From contig JARWKL010000010.1 of assembly GCA_029961685.1 (NCBI GenBank), positions 9,569,931-9,633,930 on the forward strand: a DNA stretch of 64,000 bases, written 5' to 3'. The position numbers and the translations under genes were made by a program. The notes beneath the pieces were generated by a model. That model had not been told where the DNA came from. It searched no databases and saw nothing but the letters and a program-made list of their open reading frames with translations. Below, one piece after another: positions 1 to 13,280 of this stretch. The first letter of the stretch is position 1; each line of letters starts with the position of its first letter. The DNA is from Aristolochia californica (lineage: Eukaryota; Streptophyta; Magnoliopsida; Piperales; Aristolochiaceae).

Positions 1-1120
1 AAATCTCTTTCCTTTCAAATCTATTAGGGGTTGTACAAGTGGAACTTCCCAAATATGGATAGCAAAACTTTGGAGTTCATTTTTTAGTGTGTGAAATAAT
101 TATCTTCACTTGCATTTGTTATAGTTTCCAAATTATTTTGCATACTTAAACTCTAAAATTTTCATTTTGTTGTGATCTTATATCTTTCTTCTTTACGAGA
201 AAAATGGGGGAGTGAAAACTCAAGTTTGGATATTAAAAAAAAACATTGAACATCCAAAATGGAAATGCACAAATGCAGAGAGAGATAATTCCAAAATGTA
301 TCTGTGATTTTTAAGGACAGGAAAAAAGTGGGATGTTGGGCTCCGGTAAATTCAACCACACGTTAGCTTGAGAATTTAATTTTTTCTACTCCTTGAAATT
401 TTTGGATCGTTAGGCCACTTGCATCCTCAACATGTTCCTGGCATGCATATCCACCACACTTAAAACAAGTTAGGTTCAGTTACCAGTCTCTTTCCTCTCA
501 AATCTATTAGGGGTTGTACTAGTGGAACTTCCCAAACAAGGATAACAAAACTTTGGAGTTCATTTTTTAGTGCATGAAATAATTTTCTTCACTTGCATTT
601 GTTATAGTTTCCAAATTCGTTTGCATTCATAAACCCTAAAATTTTCATTTTCTTGTGATCTTATCTCTTTTTTCTTTACCAGAAAAATGGGAGGGTGAAA
701 AATCAAGTTTGGATCTGAAATAAAAAAATTTTAACATGAAAAATGGAAATGCACAAATGCTAAGAGAGATAATTCCAAAAAGTATCTGCGATTTTCATGG
801 AAAGGCAAAAAGTGGGTTGTTGGGCTCTGGTAAATATATCCAACCACACGATAACTTGTGAATTTAATTTTTTTCTACTCCTTGAAAATTATGGATCATT
901 AGGCCACTTGCATCCTCAACATGTTTCTGGCATGCATATCCACCACACTTAAAACATGTTAGGATCAGTTACAAGTCTCTTTCCTATCAAATCTATTAGG
1001 GGTTGTACTAGTGGATCTTCCCAAACATGAATAACAAAACTTTGGAGTTCATTTTTTAGTGCCTGAAATAATTTTCTTCACTTGCATTTGTTATAGTTTC
1101 CAAATTCTTTTGCACACATA
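1..1120 (+). repeat. Segmental duplicate, copy 1 (partner 6304-7423)
   Basis: The sequence from base 1 matches that from base 6304 with a constant offset of 6303 bp and only a few substitutions. I saw differences near 441/6744, 499/6802, 1019/7322 and 1075/7378. Shared private variants include the aaataaaaaaattttaac run near 713, the acgataacttgtg phrase near 849 and the gtggatcttcc/gtggatattcc region near 1013. Similarity falls to the ordinary inter-monomer level after about 1120. The left end is cut by the window edge, so the full length is unknown. Confidence 0.9.
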
Positions 1121-4100
1121 AACTCTAAAATTTTCATTTTGTTGTGATCTTTTATCTTTTTTCTTTACGAGAAAAATGGGAGGGTGAAAACTCAAGTTTG
1201 GATCTGAAAACAAAACATTTCAACATCCAAAATGGAAATGCCAAAATTCTGAGAGAGATAATTCCAAAAAGTATATGTGATTTTTAAGGATAGGCCAAAA
1301 GTGGGTTGTTGGGCTCCGGTAAATATCCAACCACACCTTAACTTGAGAATTTATTTTTTTATCCTCCTTGAAATATTTGGATCGTTAGGCCACTTGCATC
1401 CTCAACACGTTTCTGGCATGCATATCCACCACACTTAAAAAATGTTAGGATCAGTTACAAGTCTCTTTCCAATCAAATCTATTAGGGGTTGAACTAGCGG
1501 AACTGCCAAAACATGGATAACAAAACTTTGGTGTTCATTTTTTAGTGCGTGAAATAATTTTCTTCACTTGCATTTTTTATAGTTTCCAAATTCATTTGAA
1601 GACATAAACTCTAAAATTTGCATTTTATTGTGATCGTATGTCTTTTTCTTTTCTAGTAAAATGGAAGAGTGAAAACTCAAGTTTGGATCTGAAAAAAAAA
1701 ATTTGAACATCCAAAATGGAAATGCGCAAATACTGAGAGAGATAATTCCAAAAAGTATCTGTGATTTTTAAGGATAGGTAAAAAGTGTGTTGTTGGGCTC
1801 CGGTAAATATCCAACCACACGTTAACTTGTGAATTTAATTTTTTTCTACTCCTTGAAATTTTTGGATCATGAGGCCACTTGAATCCTCAACATGTTTCTG
1901 GCATGCGTATCCACCGCACTTAAAATATGTTAGGATCAATTACAAGTCTCTTTCCTATCAAATCTATTAGGGGTTGTACTAGTGGAACTTCCCAATCATG
2001 GATAACAAAACTTTGGAGTCTATTTTTTAGTGCATGAAATAATTTTCATCACTTGCATTTGTTATAGTTTCCAAATTTTTTTCATACATAAACTCTAAAA
2101 CTGTCATTTTGTTGTGATCTGATATCTTTTTCATTACGAGAAAAATTCGAGAGCGAAAACTCAAGTTTGGATATGAAAAAAAAGATTTGAACATCTAAAA
2201 TGGAAACGCACAAATGCTGAGAGAGATAATTCCAAAAAGTATCTGTGATTTTTAAGGATAGGCAAAAAGTGGGTTTTTGGTCTCCTGTAAATATCCAGCC
2301 ACACTTTAACTTAAGATTTTATTTTTTTTATACTCCTTGAAATATTTGGATCATTAGGCCACTTGCATCCTCAACATGTTTCTGGCATGCATATCCACCA
2401 CACTTAAAAAATGTTAGGATCAGTTACAAGTCTCTTTCCAATCAAATCTATTAGGGGTTGTACTAGTTGAACTTCCGAAACATGGATAACAAAACTTTGG
2501 AGTTCGTTTTTTAGTGCGTGAAATAATTTTCTTCACTTGCATTTTTTATAGTTTCCAAATTCCTTTGCATACATAAACTCTAATATTTTTATTTTATTGT
2601 GATCTTATATCTTTCTTCCTTATGAGAAAAATAGGAGTGAGAAAACTCAAGTTCTGATCTGAAAGAAAAAATTCGAACATCCAAAATGGAAATGCACAAA
2701 TGCTGAGAGAGATAATTCCAATAGGTATCTGTGATTTTAAAGGATAGCCAAAAAGTGGGTTGTTGGACTCCAGTAAATATCCAACCACGCATTAACTTGA
2801 AAATTTAATTTTTTTCTACTCTTTGAAATATTTGGATCATTAGGCCACTTGCATCCTCAACATGTTTCTGGCATGCATATCCACCACACTTAAAACCTGT
2901 TAGGATCAATTACAAGTCTCTTTCCTACCAAATCTATTACAGGTTGTACTAGTTGAACTTCCCAAACATGGATAACAAAACTTTGGAGTTCATTTTTTAG
3001 TGCGTGAAATAATTTTCATCACTTGCATTTGTCATATGTTCCAAATTCATTTGCATACATAAACTCTAAAATTTTCATTTTGTTGTGATCTTATATCTTT
3101 TTTCTACGATAAAAATGGAAGAGTGAAAACTCAAGTTTGGATCTGACAAAAAAAATTTGAACATCCAAAATGGAAATGCACAAATACTGAGAGAGATAAT
3201 TCCAAAAAGTATCTGTGATTTTTAAGGATAGGCAAAAAGTAGGTTGTTGTGCTCCGGTAAATATCCAACCACACATTAACTGGAGAATTTAAATTATATA
3301 TACTCCTTGAAATTTTTGGATCATTGGGCCACTTGCATCCTCAACATGTTTCTGGCATGCGTATCCACCACACTTAAAACATGTTAGGATCAGTTACAAG
3401 TCTATTTCCCATCAAATCTTTTAGGGGTTTTACTAGTGGAACTTCCCAAACATGGATAACAAAACTTTGGGGTTCATTTTTTAGTGCCTGAAATAGTTTT
3501 CTTCACTTGCACTGGTTATAGTTTCCAAATTCTTTTGCATTCATAAACTCTAAAATTTTCACTTTGTTGTGATCTTATATCTTTTGTCTTTACCAGAAAA
3601 ATGGGAGGGTGAAAAATCAAGTTTGGATCTGGAAAGAAAAAATTTTAACATCCAAAATGGAAATGCACAAATCCTAAGTGAGATAATTCCAAAAAGTATC
3701 TATGATTTTTAAGGATAGGCCAAAACTGGGTTGTTGGGATCCGGTAAATATCCAACCACACATTAACTTGAGAATTTAATTTTTTCTGCTCCTTGAAATA
3801 ATTGGATCATTAGGCCACTTGCATCCTCAACATGTTTCAAGCAAGCATATCCACCACACTTAAAACATGTTAGGATCAGTTACAAGTCTCTTTCCTACCA
3901 AATCTATTAGGGGCTATACAAGTGGAACTTCCCAAACATGGATAACAAAACTTTGGAGTTCATTTTTTAGTGCGTGAAATAATTTTCTTCACTTGCATTT
4001 CTTATAGTTACCAAATTCTTTTGCATACATAAACTCTAAAATTTTCATTTTGTTGTGATCATATATCTTTTTTTATTACAAAAAAAAGGGAGAGTGAAAA

Positions 4101-6303
4101 CTCAAGTTCGGATCTGAAAAAAAAAAAATTTGAACATCCAAAATGGAAATGCTGAATTGCTGAGCGAGATAATTCCAAAAAGTATCCGTGATTATTATGG
4201 ATAGGCAAAAAGTGGGTTGTTGGGTTCCGGTAGATCCAACCACACGTTAACTTGAGAATTTAATTTTTTTCTACTCCTTGAAATTTTTGGATCATTAGGC
4301 CACTTGCATCCTTAACATGTTTCTGGCAAGCATATCGACCACACTTAAAACATGTTAGGATCAGTTGCAAGTCTGTTTCCTATGAAATCTATTAGGGGTT
4401 GTACAAGTGGATCTTCCCAAACATGGATAACAAAACGTTGGTGTTCGTTTATTAGTGCGTGAAATAATTGTCAACATTTTCATTTGCTATAGTTTCCAAA
4501 TTCTTTTGCATACATTAAACTCTAAAATTTTCATTTTGGTGTGATCTTACATCTTTTTTCTTTACGATAAAAATGGAAGAATGAAAACTCAAGTTTGGAT
4601 CTGAAAAAAAAAAATTTGAACATCCAAAATGGAAATGCACAAATGCTGAGAGAGATAATTCCAAAAAGCATCTGTGATTTTCAAGGATTGGCAAAAAGTT
4701 GCTTGTTGGGCTCCCGTAAATATCCAACGACACGTTAACATGAGAATTTAATTATTTCTACTCAAAATTTTTGGTTCATTAGGCCACTTGCATCCTAAAC
4801 ATTTTTTGCCATGCATATCCACCACATTTAAAACATGTTAGGATCAGTTACAAATCTCTCTCCTATCAAATCTATTTGGGGTTGTCCAAGTGGAACTTCC
4901 CAAACATGGATAACAAAACTTTGGAGTACATTTTTTAGTGTGTGAAATAATTTTTTTAACTTGCATTGCTTATAGTTTCCAAATTCTTTTGCATACATAA
5001 ACTGTAAAATATTCATTTTGGTGTGATCTTATATCTTTTTTCTTTACGAGAAAAATAGGGGAGTGAAAACTCAAGTTTGGATATTAAAAAAAAAAATTGA
5101 ACATCCAAAATGCAAATGCACAAATACTGAGAGAGATAATACCAAAAAGTATCTGTGATTATTATGGATAGGAAAAAAGTGGGTTGTTGGGCTCTGGTAA
5201 ATATCCAACCACACATTAACTTGAGAATTTAATTTTTTCTACTCCTTGAAATTTTTGGAGCATTAGGCCACTTGCATCCTCAACAAGTTTCTGGCATGCG
5301 TATCCATCACACTTGAAACATGTTTGCATCTGTTACAAGTCTCATTCCTTTCAAATCTATTAGGGGTTGTACTAGTGGAACTTCCCAAACAAGGATAACA
5401 AAACTTTGGAGTTCATTTTTTAGTGTGTGAAATAATTTTCTTCACTTGAATTTGTTATAGTTTCCAAATTCTTTTGCATACATAAACTCTAAAATTTTCC
5501 TTTTGTTGTGATCTTATATCTTTTTTCTTAAAGAGAAAAATAGGAGAGTGAAAACTCAAGTTTGGATCAGAAAAAAAAAATTTGAACATCCAAAATGGAA
5601 AAGCACAAATGTTGAGAGAGATAATTCCAAAAAGCATTTGTGATTTTCAAGGATAGGCAAAAAGTGGGTTGTTGGGCTCGGGTAAATATCCAACCACACG
5701 TTAACTTGAGAATTTAATTTTTTCTACACATTGAAAATTTGGATCATTAGGCCACTTGCATCCTCAACATGTTTCTGGCATGCAGATCCACCACACAGAA
5801 AACCTGTTAGGATCAGTTACAAGTCCCTTTTCTATCAAATCTATTAGGGGTTGTACTAGTGGAACTTCTCAAACATGGATAACAAAACTTTGGATTTTAT
5901 TGTTTGGTGCATGAAATAATTTTCTTCACTTGCAATTGTTATAGTTTCCAAATTCTTTTGAATACATAAAGTCTAAAATTTCATTTTGTTGTGATCTTAT
6001 TTCTTTTTTCTTTACGATAAAATGGAAGAGTGAAAACTCAAGTTTGGATCTGAAAAAAAAAAATTTGAACATCCAAAATGAAAATGCACAAATGTTGGGT
6101 GAGATAATTCGAAAAAGCATATGTGATTTTCAAGGATAGGCAAAAAGTGTATTGTTGGGCTCCGGTAAATATCCAACCTCACGTTAACTTGAGAATTTAA
6201 TTTTTTCTACTCCTTGAAATTTTTGGATCATTAGGCCACTTGCATCCTCAACATCTTTTGGCATGGATATCCACCACATTTAAAATAAGTTAAGATCAGT
6301 TAC
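1..6303 (+). repeat. Satellite segment, 13 monomers, all near full length
   Basis: Anchors are at 413, 902, 1388, 1873, 2357, 2843, 3327, 3813, 4298, 4782, 5266, 5750 and 6234. All spacings are 483-489 bp, so there are no internal deletions. Variant monomers include cattgggcc at 3325 with cccatcaaatctttt at 3409, gtttcaagcaagc at 3834, and the pair tttttttattac (4068) with gctgagcgagataa (4158). Related variants recur at 16.1-16.3 kb and 18.3-19.3 kb, so this stretch shares ancestry with that region, but the order and spacing are not preserved. No gene or other element is seen. Confidence 0.9.
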
Positions 6304-7423
6304 AAATCTCTTTCCTTTCAAATCTATTAGGGGTTGTACAAGTGGAACTTCCCAAATATGGATAGCAAAACTTTGGAGTTCATTTTTTAGTGTGTGAAAT
6401 AATTATCTTCACTTGCATTTGTTATAGTTTCCAAATTATTTTGCATACTTAAACTCTAAAATTTTCATTTTGTTGTGATCTTATATCTTTCTTCTTTACG
6501 AGAAAAATGGGGGAGTGAAAACTCAAGTTTGGATATTAAAAAAAAACATTGAACATCCAAAATGGAAATGCACAAATGCAGAGAGAGATAATTCCAAAAT
6601 GTATCTGTGATTTTTAAGGACAGGAAAAAAGTGGGATGTTGGGCTCCGGTAAATTCAACCACACGTTAGCTTGAGAATTTAATTTTTTCTACTCCTTGAA
6701 ATTTTTGGATCGTTAGGCCACTTGCATCCTCAACATGTTCCTGCCATGCATATCCACCACACTTAAAACAAGTTAGGTTCAGTTACAAGTCTCTTTCCTC
6801 TCAAATCTATTAGGGGTTGTACTAGTGGAACTTCCCAAACAAGGATAACAAAACTTTGGAGTTCATTTTTTAGTGCATGAAATAATTTTCTTCACTTGCA
6901 TTTGTTATAGTTTCCAAATTCGTTTGCATTCATAAACCCTAAAATTTTCATTTTCTTGTGATCTTATCTCTTTTTTCTTTACCAGAAAAATGGGAGGGTG
7001 AAAAATCAAGTTTGGATCTGAAATAAAAAAATTTTAACATGAAAAATGGAAATGCACAAATGCTAAGAGAGATAATTCCAAAAAGTATCTGCGATTTTCA
7101 TGGAAAGGCAAAAAGTGGGTTGTTGGGCTCTGGTAAATATATCCAACCACACGATAACTTGTGAATTTAATTTTTTTCTACTCCTTGAAAATTATGGATC
7201 ATTAGGCCACTTGCATCCTCAACATGTTTCTGGCATGCATATCCACCACACTTAAAACATGTTAGGATCAGTTACAAGTCTCTTTCCTATCAAATCTATT
7301 AGGGGTTGTACTAGTGGATATTCCCAAACATGAATAACAAAACTTTGGAGTTCATTTTTTAGTGCCTGAAATAATTTTCTTTACTTGCATTTGTTATAGT
7401 TTCCAAATTCTTTTGCATAGATA
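6304..7423 (+). repeat. Segmental duplicate, copy 2 (partner 1-1120)
   Basis: This is the second copy of the opening 1.1 kb, exactly 13 monomers downstream. The match ends inside a monomer near 7400-7423, where copy 1 has gcacacataaac and this copy has gcatagataaac, followed by different ttacgag/ttctgag variants. Identity is about 99% by eye, higher than typical adjacent monomers. Anchors covered are 6716 and 7205. Confidence 0.9.
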
Positions 7424-8772
7424 AACTCTAAAATTTTCATTTTGTTGTGATCTTATATCTTTTTTCTTTCTGAGAAAAATGGGAGAGTGAAAACTCAAGT
7501 TTGGATCTGAAAAAAAAAATTTGAACATCCAAAATGGAAATGCACATATGCTGAGAGAAATGATTCCAAAAAGTATATGTGATTTTTAAGGAAAGGCAAA
7601 AAGTGTATTGTTGGGCTCCGGTAAATATCCAACCTCACGTTAACTTGAGAATTTATTTTTTCTACTCCTCGAAATTGTTGGATCATTAGGCCACTTGCAT
7701 CCGCAACATGTCATGGAATGCATATCCACCACATTTAAAACATGTTGAGAATTTTCATTTTGTTGTGATCTTATATCTTTTTTATTTACGATAAAAATGG
7801 AAGAATGAAAATTCAAGTTTGGATCTGAAAAAAAAAAAATTGAACATCCAAAATGGAAATGCACAAATTCTGAGAGAGATAATTCCTAAAAGCATCTGTG
7901 ATTCTCAAAGATAGGCAAAAAGTTGGTTGTTGGGCTCCCGTAAATATCCAAGCACACGTTAACTTGAGAATTTAATTTTTTCTACTCCTTGACATTTTTG
8001 GATCATTAGGCCACTTGCATCCTCAACATGTTTTGGCATGCAAATCTACCACATTTACAACATGTTAGGATCAGTTACAAATCTCTTTCCTATCAATTCT
8101 ATTAGGGGTTGTACAAGTTGAACTTCCCAAACATGGATAACAAAACTTTGGAGTTCATTTTTTAGTACGTGAAATAATTTTTTTTACTTGGATTGGTTAT
8201 AGTTTCTAAATTCTTTTGCATACATAAACTCTAAAATTTTCATTTTGTTGTGATCTTATATCTTTTTTCTTTAAGAGAAAAATGAGGGAGTGAAAACTCA
8301 AGTTTGGATATTAAAAAAAAAAATTGTACATCCAAAATGGAAATGCACAAATGCGGAGAGAGATAATTCTGAAACGTATCTGGGATTTTTATGGAGAGGA
8401 AAAAAGTGGTTTGTTGGGCTCAGGTAAATATCCAACCACACGTTAACTTGAGAATTTAATTTTTTCTACTCGTTGAAATTTTTGGATCATTAGGCCACTT
8501 GCATCGTCAACAAGTTTTTGGCATGCGTATCCACCACACTTAAAACATGGTAGAATTAGTTACAAGTCTCTTTCCTATCAAATCTATTAGGGGTTGTACT
8601 AGTGCAACTTCTCAAACATGGATAACAAAACTTTGCAGATCATTTTTTAGTGTGTGAAATAATTTTCTTCACTTGCATTTGTTATATTTTCAAAATTCTT
8701 TTGCATACATAAACTGTAAAATTTTCATTTTTTTGTGATGTTATATCTTTTTTCTTTACGAGAAAAATGGGA
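7424..8772 (+). repeat. Satellite segment with one strongly shortened monomer
   Basis: Anchors are at 7689, 8009 and 8493. The 7689 monomer is only 320 bp. The 8493 monomer carries catggtagaattag near 8546 and ctttgcag near 8633, a combination that recurs at 15.46-15.57 kb. Nothing other than satellite sequence is present. Confidence 0.9.
7689..8008 (+). repeat. Shortened monomer, ~165 bp deleted at the dyad
   Basis: The sequence runs from aaaacatgtt (second dyad arm) straight into gagaattttcattttg near 7748. It skips about 165 bp covering the ttaggatcag, actagt and agtgcgtg landmarks. The gag at the junction matches neither flank exactly, so a few filler bases are possible. The left breakpoint lies directly at the end of the dyad. 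Confidence 0.88.
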
Positions 8773-11700
8773 GAGTGAAAACTCAAGTTTGCATCCAAAA
8801 AAAAATAATTGATCATCCAAAATGGAAATGCACAAATGCTGAGAGAGATAATTTCAAAAAGTATCTGTGATATTTAAGCATAGGCAAAAAGTGGGTTGCT
8901 GGGGTTCGGTAAATATCTAACCACACGTTAACTTGAGAATTTAATTTTTTTCTACTCGAAATTTTTGGATCATTAGCCACTTGCATCCTCAACATGTTTC
9001 TGGCATGCATATCCACCAAACTTAAAACATGTTAGGATCAGTTACAAGCCTATTTCCTATCAAATCTATTAGGGGTTGTACTAGGGAAACTTCCTAAACA
9101 TGGATAACAAAACCTTGGAGTTCAACATGTTTCTGGCATGCACATCCACCAAACTTAAAACATGTTAGGATCAGTTACAAGTCTCTTTCCTATCAAATCT
9201 ATTAGGGGATGTACAAGAGGAACTTCCCAAACATGAATAAGAAAACTTTGGAGTTCATTTTTTAGTGCGTCAAATAATTTTCTTCACTTGCATTTGTTAT
9301 AGTTTCCAAATTCTTTTGCATTCAAAAACTCTAAAATTTTCATTTTGTTCTGATGATTTTTTTTTCTTTACGAAAAAAATGGAAGAGTAAAAACTCAAGT
9401 TTGGATCTGAAAAAGGAATTTGAGCATCCAAAATGGAAATGCACAAATGCAGAGAGAGATAATTCCAAAAAGTATCTGTAATTTTTAAGGATAGGCAAAA
9501 AGTGAGTTGTTGGGCTCCGGTAAATATCCAACCACACGTTAACTTCAGAATTTAATTTTTTTCGGCTCCTTGAAATTTATGGATCATTATGCCACTTGCA
9601 TCCTCAACAGGTTTCTGACATGCATATCCACCACACTTAAAACATGTTAGGATCAGTTACAAGTCTATTTCCTATCAAATCTATTAGACGTTGTACTAGT
9701 GGAACTTCCCAAACATGGATAACAAAACTTTGGATTTCATTTTTTAGTGCGTGAAATAATTTTCTTCACTTGCATTTCTTATAGTTACCAAATTCTTGTG
9801 GATACTTAAAGTCTAAAATTTTTATTTTGTTGTGATCTTTATCTTTTTTCTTTACAAGAAAAATGGGAGAGTGAAAACTCATGTTTGCATCTGAAAAAAA
9901 ATATTTGAACATCCAAAATGGAAATGCACAAACGCTGAGAGTGATAATTTCAAAAAGTATCTATGATGTTTAAGGATAGGCGAAAAGTGGGTTGCTGGGC
10001 TCCGGTAAATATCCAGCCACACGTTAACTTGAGAATTTAATTTTTTTCTACTCCTTGAAATTTTTTAATCATTAGGCCACTTGCCTCCTCAACATGTTTC
10101 TGGCATGCATATCCACCACACTTAAAACATATTAGGATCAGTTACAAGTCTCTTTCCTATCAAATCTATTAGGGGTTGTACTAGTGGAACTTCCCAAACT
10201 TGGATAACAAAACTTTGGAGTTCATTTTTTAGTGCGTGAAATAATTTTCTTTACTTGCGTTTATTATAGTTTCCAAATTCTTTTGCATACATAAAGTCTA
10301 AAATTTTCTTTTTGTTGTGATCATATATCTTTTTTGTTCACGAGAAAAATAGGAGAGTTAAAACTAAAGTTTGGATCTGAAAAAAAAAAAAAATTGAATG
10401 TCCAAAATGGAAATGTACAAATGCTAAGAGAGTTAATTCCAAAAAGTATCTGTGATTTATAAGGATAGGCAAAAAGTAGGTTGTTGGGCTCCGGTAAAAA
10501 TTCGACCACACGTTAACTTGAGAATAAAATTTTTTTCTACTCCTTGAAATTTTTGTTTCATTAGGCCACATGCATCCTCAACTTGTTTCTGGCATGTATA
10601 TCCACCACACTGAAAACATGTTAGGATCAGTTACAAGTCTCTTTCCGATCAAATCTATTAGGGGTTGTACCAGTGGAACTTCCAAAACATGGATCAAAAA
10701 ACTTTGGAGTTCATTTTTTAGTGCGTGAAATAATTTTATTCACTTGCATTTGTTATAGTTTCCAAAATCTTTTGCTTACATAAACTCTAAAATTTTCATT
10801 TTGCTGTGATCTTATATCTTTTTCCTTTACGAGAAAAATGGGAGAGTGAAAACTCAATTTTGCATCTAAAAAAAACATTTTAAACATCCAAAATGGACAT
10901 GCAGAAATGCTGAGAGAGATAATTCCCAAAAGTATCTGTGATTTTTAGGGATAGGCAAAATGTGGGTGGCTGGGCTCCAGTAAGTATCCAACCACACGTT
11001 AACTTGAGAATTTAATTTTTTTCTACTCCTTGAAATTTTTGGATCATTAGGCCACTTGCATCCTCAACATGTTTCTGGCATGCATATCCACCACACTTAA
11101 AACATGTTAGGATCAGTTACAAGTCTCTTTCCTATCAAATCTACTAGGGATTGTACTAGTGGAACTTCCCAAACATGGATAAGAAAACATTGGAGTTCAT
11201 TTTTTAGTGCTTCAAATAATTTTCTTCACTTGCATTTGTTATAGTTTCCAAATTCCTTTGCATACATAAACTCTAAAATTTTCACTTTTTTCTGATCATA
11301 TTTTTTTTTCTTTACAAGAAAAATCGAAGAGGAAAAACTCAAGTTTGGATCTGAAAAAAGTATTTGAACATCCAAAATGGAAATGCACAAATTCTGAGAG
11401 AGATAATTCCAAAAAGTATCTGTAATTTTTAAGGATAGGCAAAAAGTGGGTTGTTGGTCTCCGGTAAATATCCAACCACACGTTAACTTTAGAATTTAAT
11501 TTTTTCTACTCCGTGAAATTTATGGATCATTATGCCACTTGCATCCTCAACATGTTTCTGACATGCATATCCACCACACTTAAAACATGTTAGGATCAGT
11601 TACAAGTCTCTTTCCTTTCAAATCTATTTGGGGTTGTACAAGTGGAACTTTCCAAACATGGATAACAAAACTTTGGAGTTCATTTTTTAGTGCTTGAAAT

Positions 11701-13280
11701 AATTTTCTTTACTTGCGTTTGTTATAGTTTCCAAATTCTTTTACATACATAAACTCTAAAATTTTCTTTTTTTTGAGATCTTATTTTTTTTTCTTCTCAA
11801 GAAAAATAGGAGAGTGAAAACTCAAGTATGGAGCTGAAAAAAAAAATTTGAATATCCAAAATGGAAATGCACAAATGCTAAGAGAGATAATTCCAAAAAG
11901 TAACTGTCATTTTTAAGGATAGGCAAAAAGTAGGTTGTTGGGCTCCGATAAAAATCCAACCACACGTTAACTTGAGAATATAATTTTTTTCTACTCAAAA
12001 TTTTTGGATCATTAGGCCACAGGCATCCTGAACATGTTTCTGGCATGCATATCCAGCACACTTAAACCATGTTAGGATCAGTTACAACTCTCTTTCGTAT
12101 CAAATCTACTCGGGGTTGTAATAGTGGAACTTCCAAAACATGGATAACAAAACTTTGGAGTTCATTTTTTAGTGCATGAAATAATTTTCTTCACTTGCAT
12201 TTGTTTTAGTTTCCAAATTCTTTTGCATACATAAACTCTAAAATTTTTATTTTGTTGTGGTCTTATATCTTTTTTCTTTACGAGAAAAATGGGAGAGTGA
12301 AAACACAAGTTTGGATCAGAAAAAAAAAATTTTAACATCAAAAATGGAAATGCACAAATGCTGAGAGAGATAATTCCAAAAAGTATCTGTGATTTTTAAG
12401 GATAGGCAAAAAGTGGGTTGTTGGGCTGCGGTAAATATCCAACTTCATGTTAACATGAGAATTTAATTTTTTTCTCCTCCTTGAAATTTTTGGATCATTA
12501 GGCCAGTTGCATCCTCAACATGTTTCTTACATGGATATCCATCACACTTAAAACAGGTTAGGATCAATTACAAGTCTCTTTCCAGTCAAATCTATTGGGG
12601 GTTGCATTAATGGAACTTCCCAAACAAGGATAACAAAACTTTGGAATTCATTTTTAGTGCGTGAATTAATTTTCTTCACATGCATTTCTTATTGTTTCCA
12701 AATCTTTTGCATACATAAACTCTAAAATTTTCTTTTTTTTTATTTTATATCTTTTTCCTTTATGAGAAGAATTGGAGAGTGAAAACTCAAGTTTGGGTCT
12801 GAAAAAAAAAATGAAAATCCAAATGGAAATGCAATGATGCTAGGAGAGATAATTGAAAAAATTATTTGTGATTTTTAAGGATAGGCAAAAGGTTGGTTGT
12901 TGGGCTCCGGTAAATATCCAACCACTCGTTAACTTGAGAATTTAATTTTTTTCTGCTCCTTGAAATTTTTGGATCATTAGGCCACTTGCATCCTCAACAT
13001 GTTTCTGGCATGGATATCCACCACACTTAAAACATGTTAGAATCAGTTACAAGTCTCATTCCTATCAAATCTATTAGGGTTGTACTATTGGAACTTCCCA
13101 AACATGGATAAAAAAACCTTGGAGTTCATTTCTAGTGCGTGAAATAATTTTCTTCACTTGCATTTATTATAGTTTCCCAATTCTTTTGCATACTTAAACT
13201 CTAAAATTTTCTTTTTGTTGTGATCTTATATCTTTTTTCTTCACGAGAAAAATGGGAAAGGTGAAAACTCAAGTTTGGAT
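8773..13280 (+). repeat. Block A: large segmental repeat (partner Block B)
   Basis: Anchors are at 8975, 9590, 10075, 10564, 11050, 11533, 12015, 12501 and 12980. The block aligns with 37111-42100 at offset 28340-28343 up to about 11.55 kb and at offset 28826 beyond it, because Block B has one more monomer. Diagnostic variants include gcatccaaaaaaaaataatt (8791/37131), caacaggtttctgacatg (9605/37948), tattagacgttg (9682/38025), gttaccaaattctt, ttctgatcatattttt and acaggcatcctgaac (12019/40845). In the stretch I compared (9541-9740) there were about 3 differences per 200 bp. Similarity ends near 13280, where A has gatcagaaaagaaa and B has gatctgaaaaaaataaa. Confidence 0.92.
8989..9254 (+). repeat. 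133-bp partial-monomer tandem duplication, copy 1 of 3
   Basis: The segment from tcaacatgttt (8989) to ttggagt (9121) is followed directly by a second 133-bp copy (9122-9254). The junction ggagttcaacatg is not found in normal monomers, where ggagttca continues into ttttttag. Both halves carry the rare ccaccaaac variant in place of ccaccacac, which favours duplication of 133 bp over deletion of about 350 bp from an extra monomer. The two parent sites share the 3-bp tca. The anchor spacing here is 615 bp (482 + 133). Confidence 0.88.

Noticed and set aside
1..7423. Assembly artefact as the explanation of the 99% duplicate
   Set aside because: The copies differ at several positions and the second ends inside a monomer, as real unequal exchange would. 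It cannot be fully excluded without reads.
8989..9121. 133-bp unit as a ~350-bp deletion of an additional monomer
   Set aside because: Both halves share the rare ccaccaaac variant, and the 52-kb copy also shares caagcctc and actagggg in both halves. A tandem duplication explains this better, though deletion is not formally excluded.
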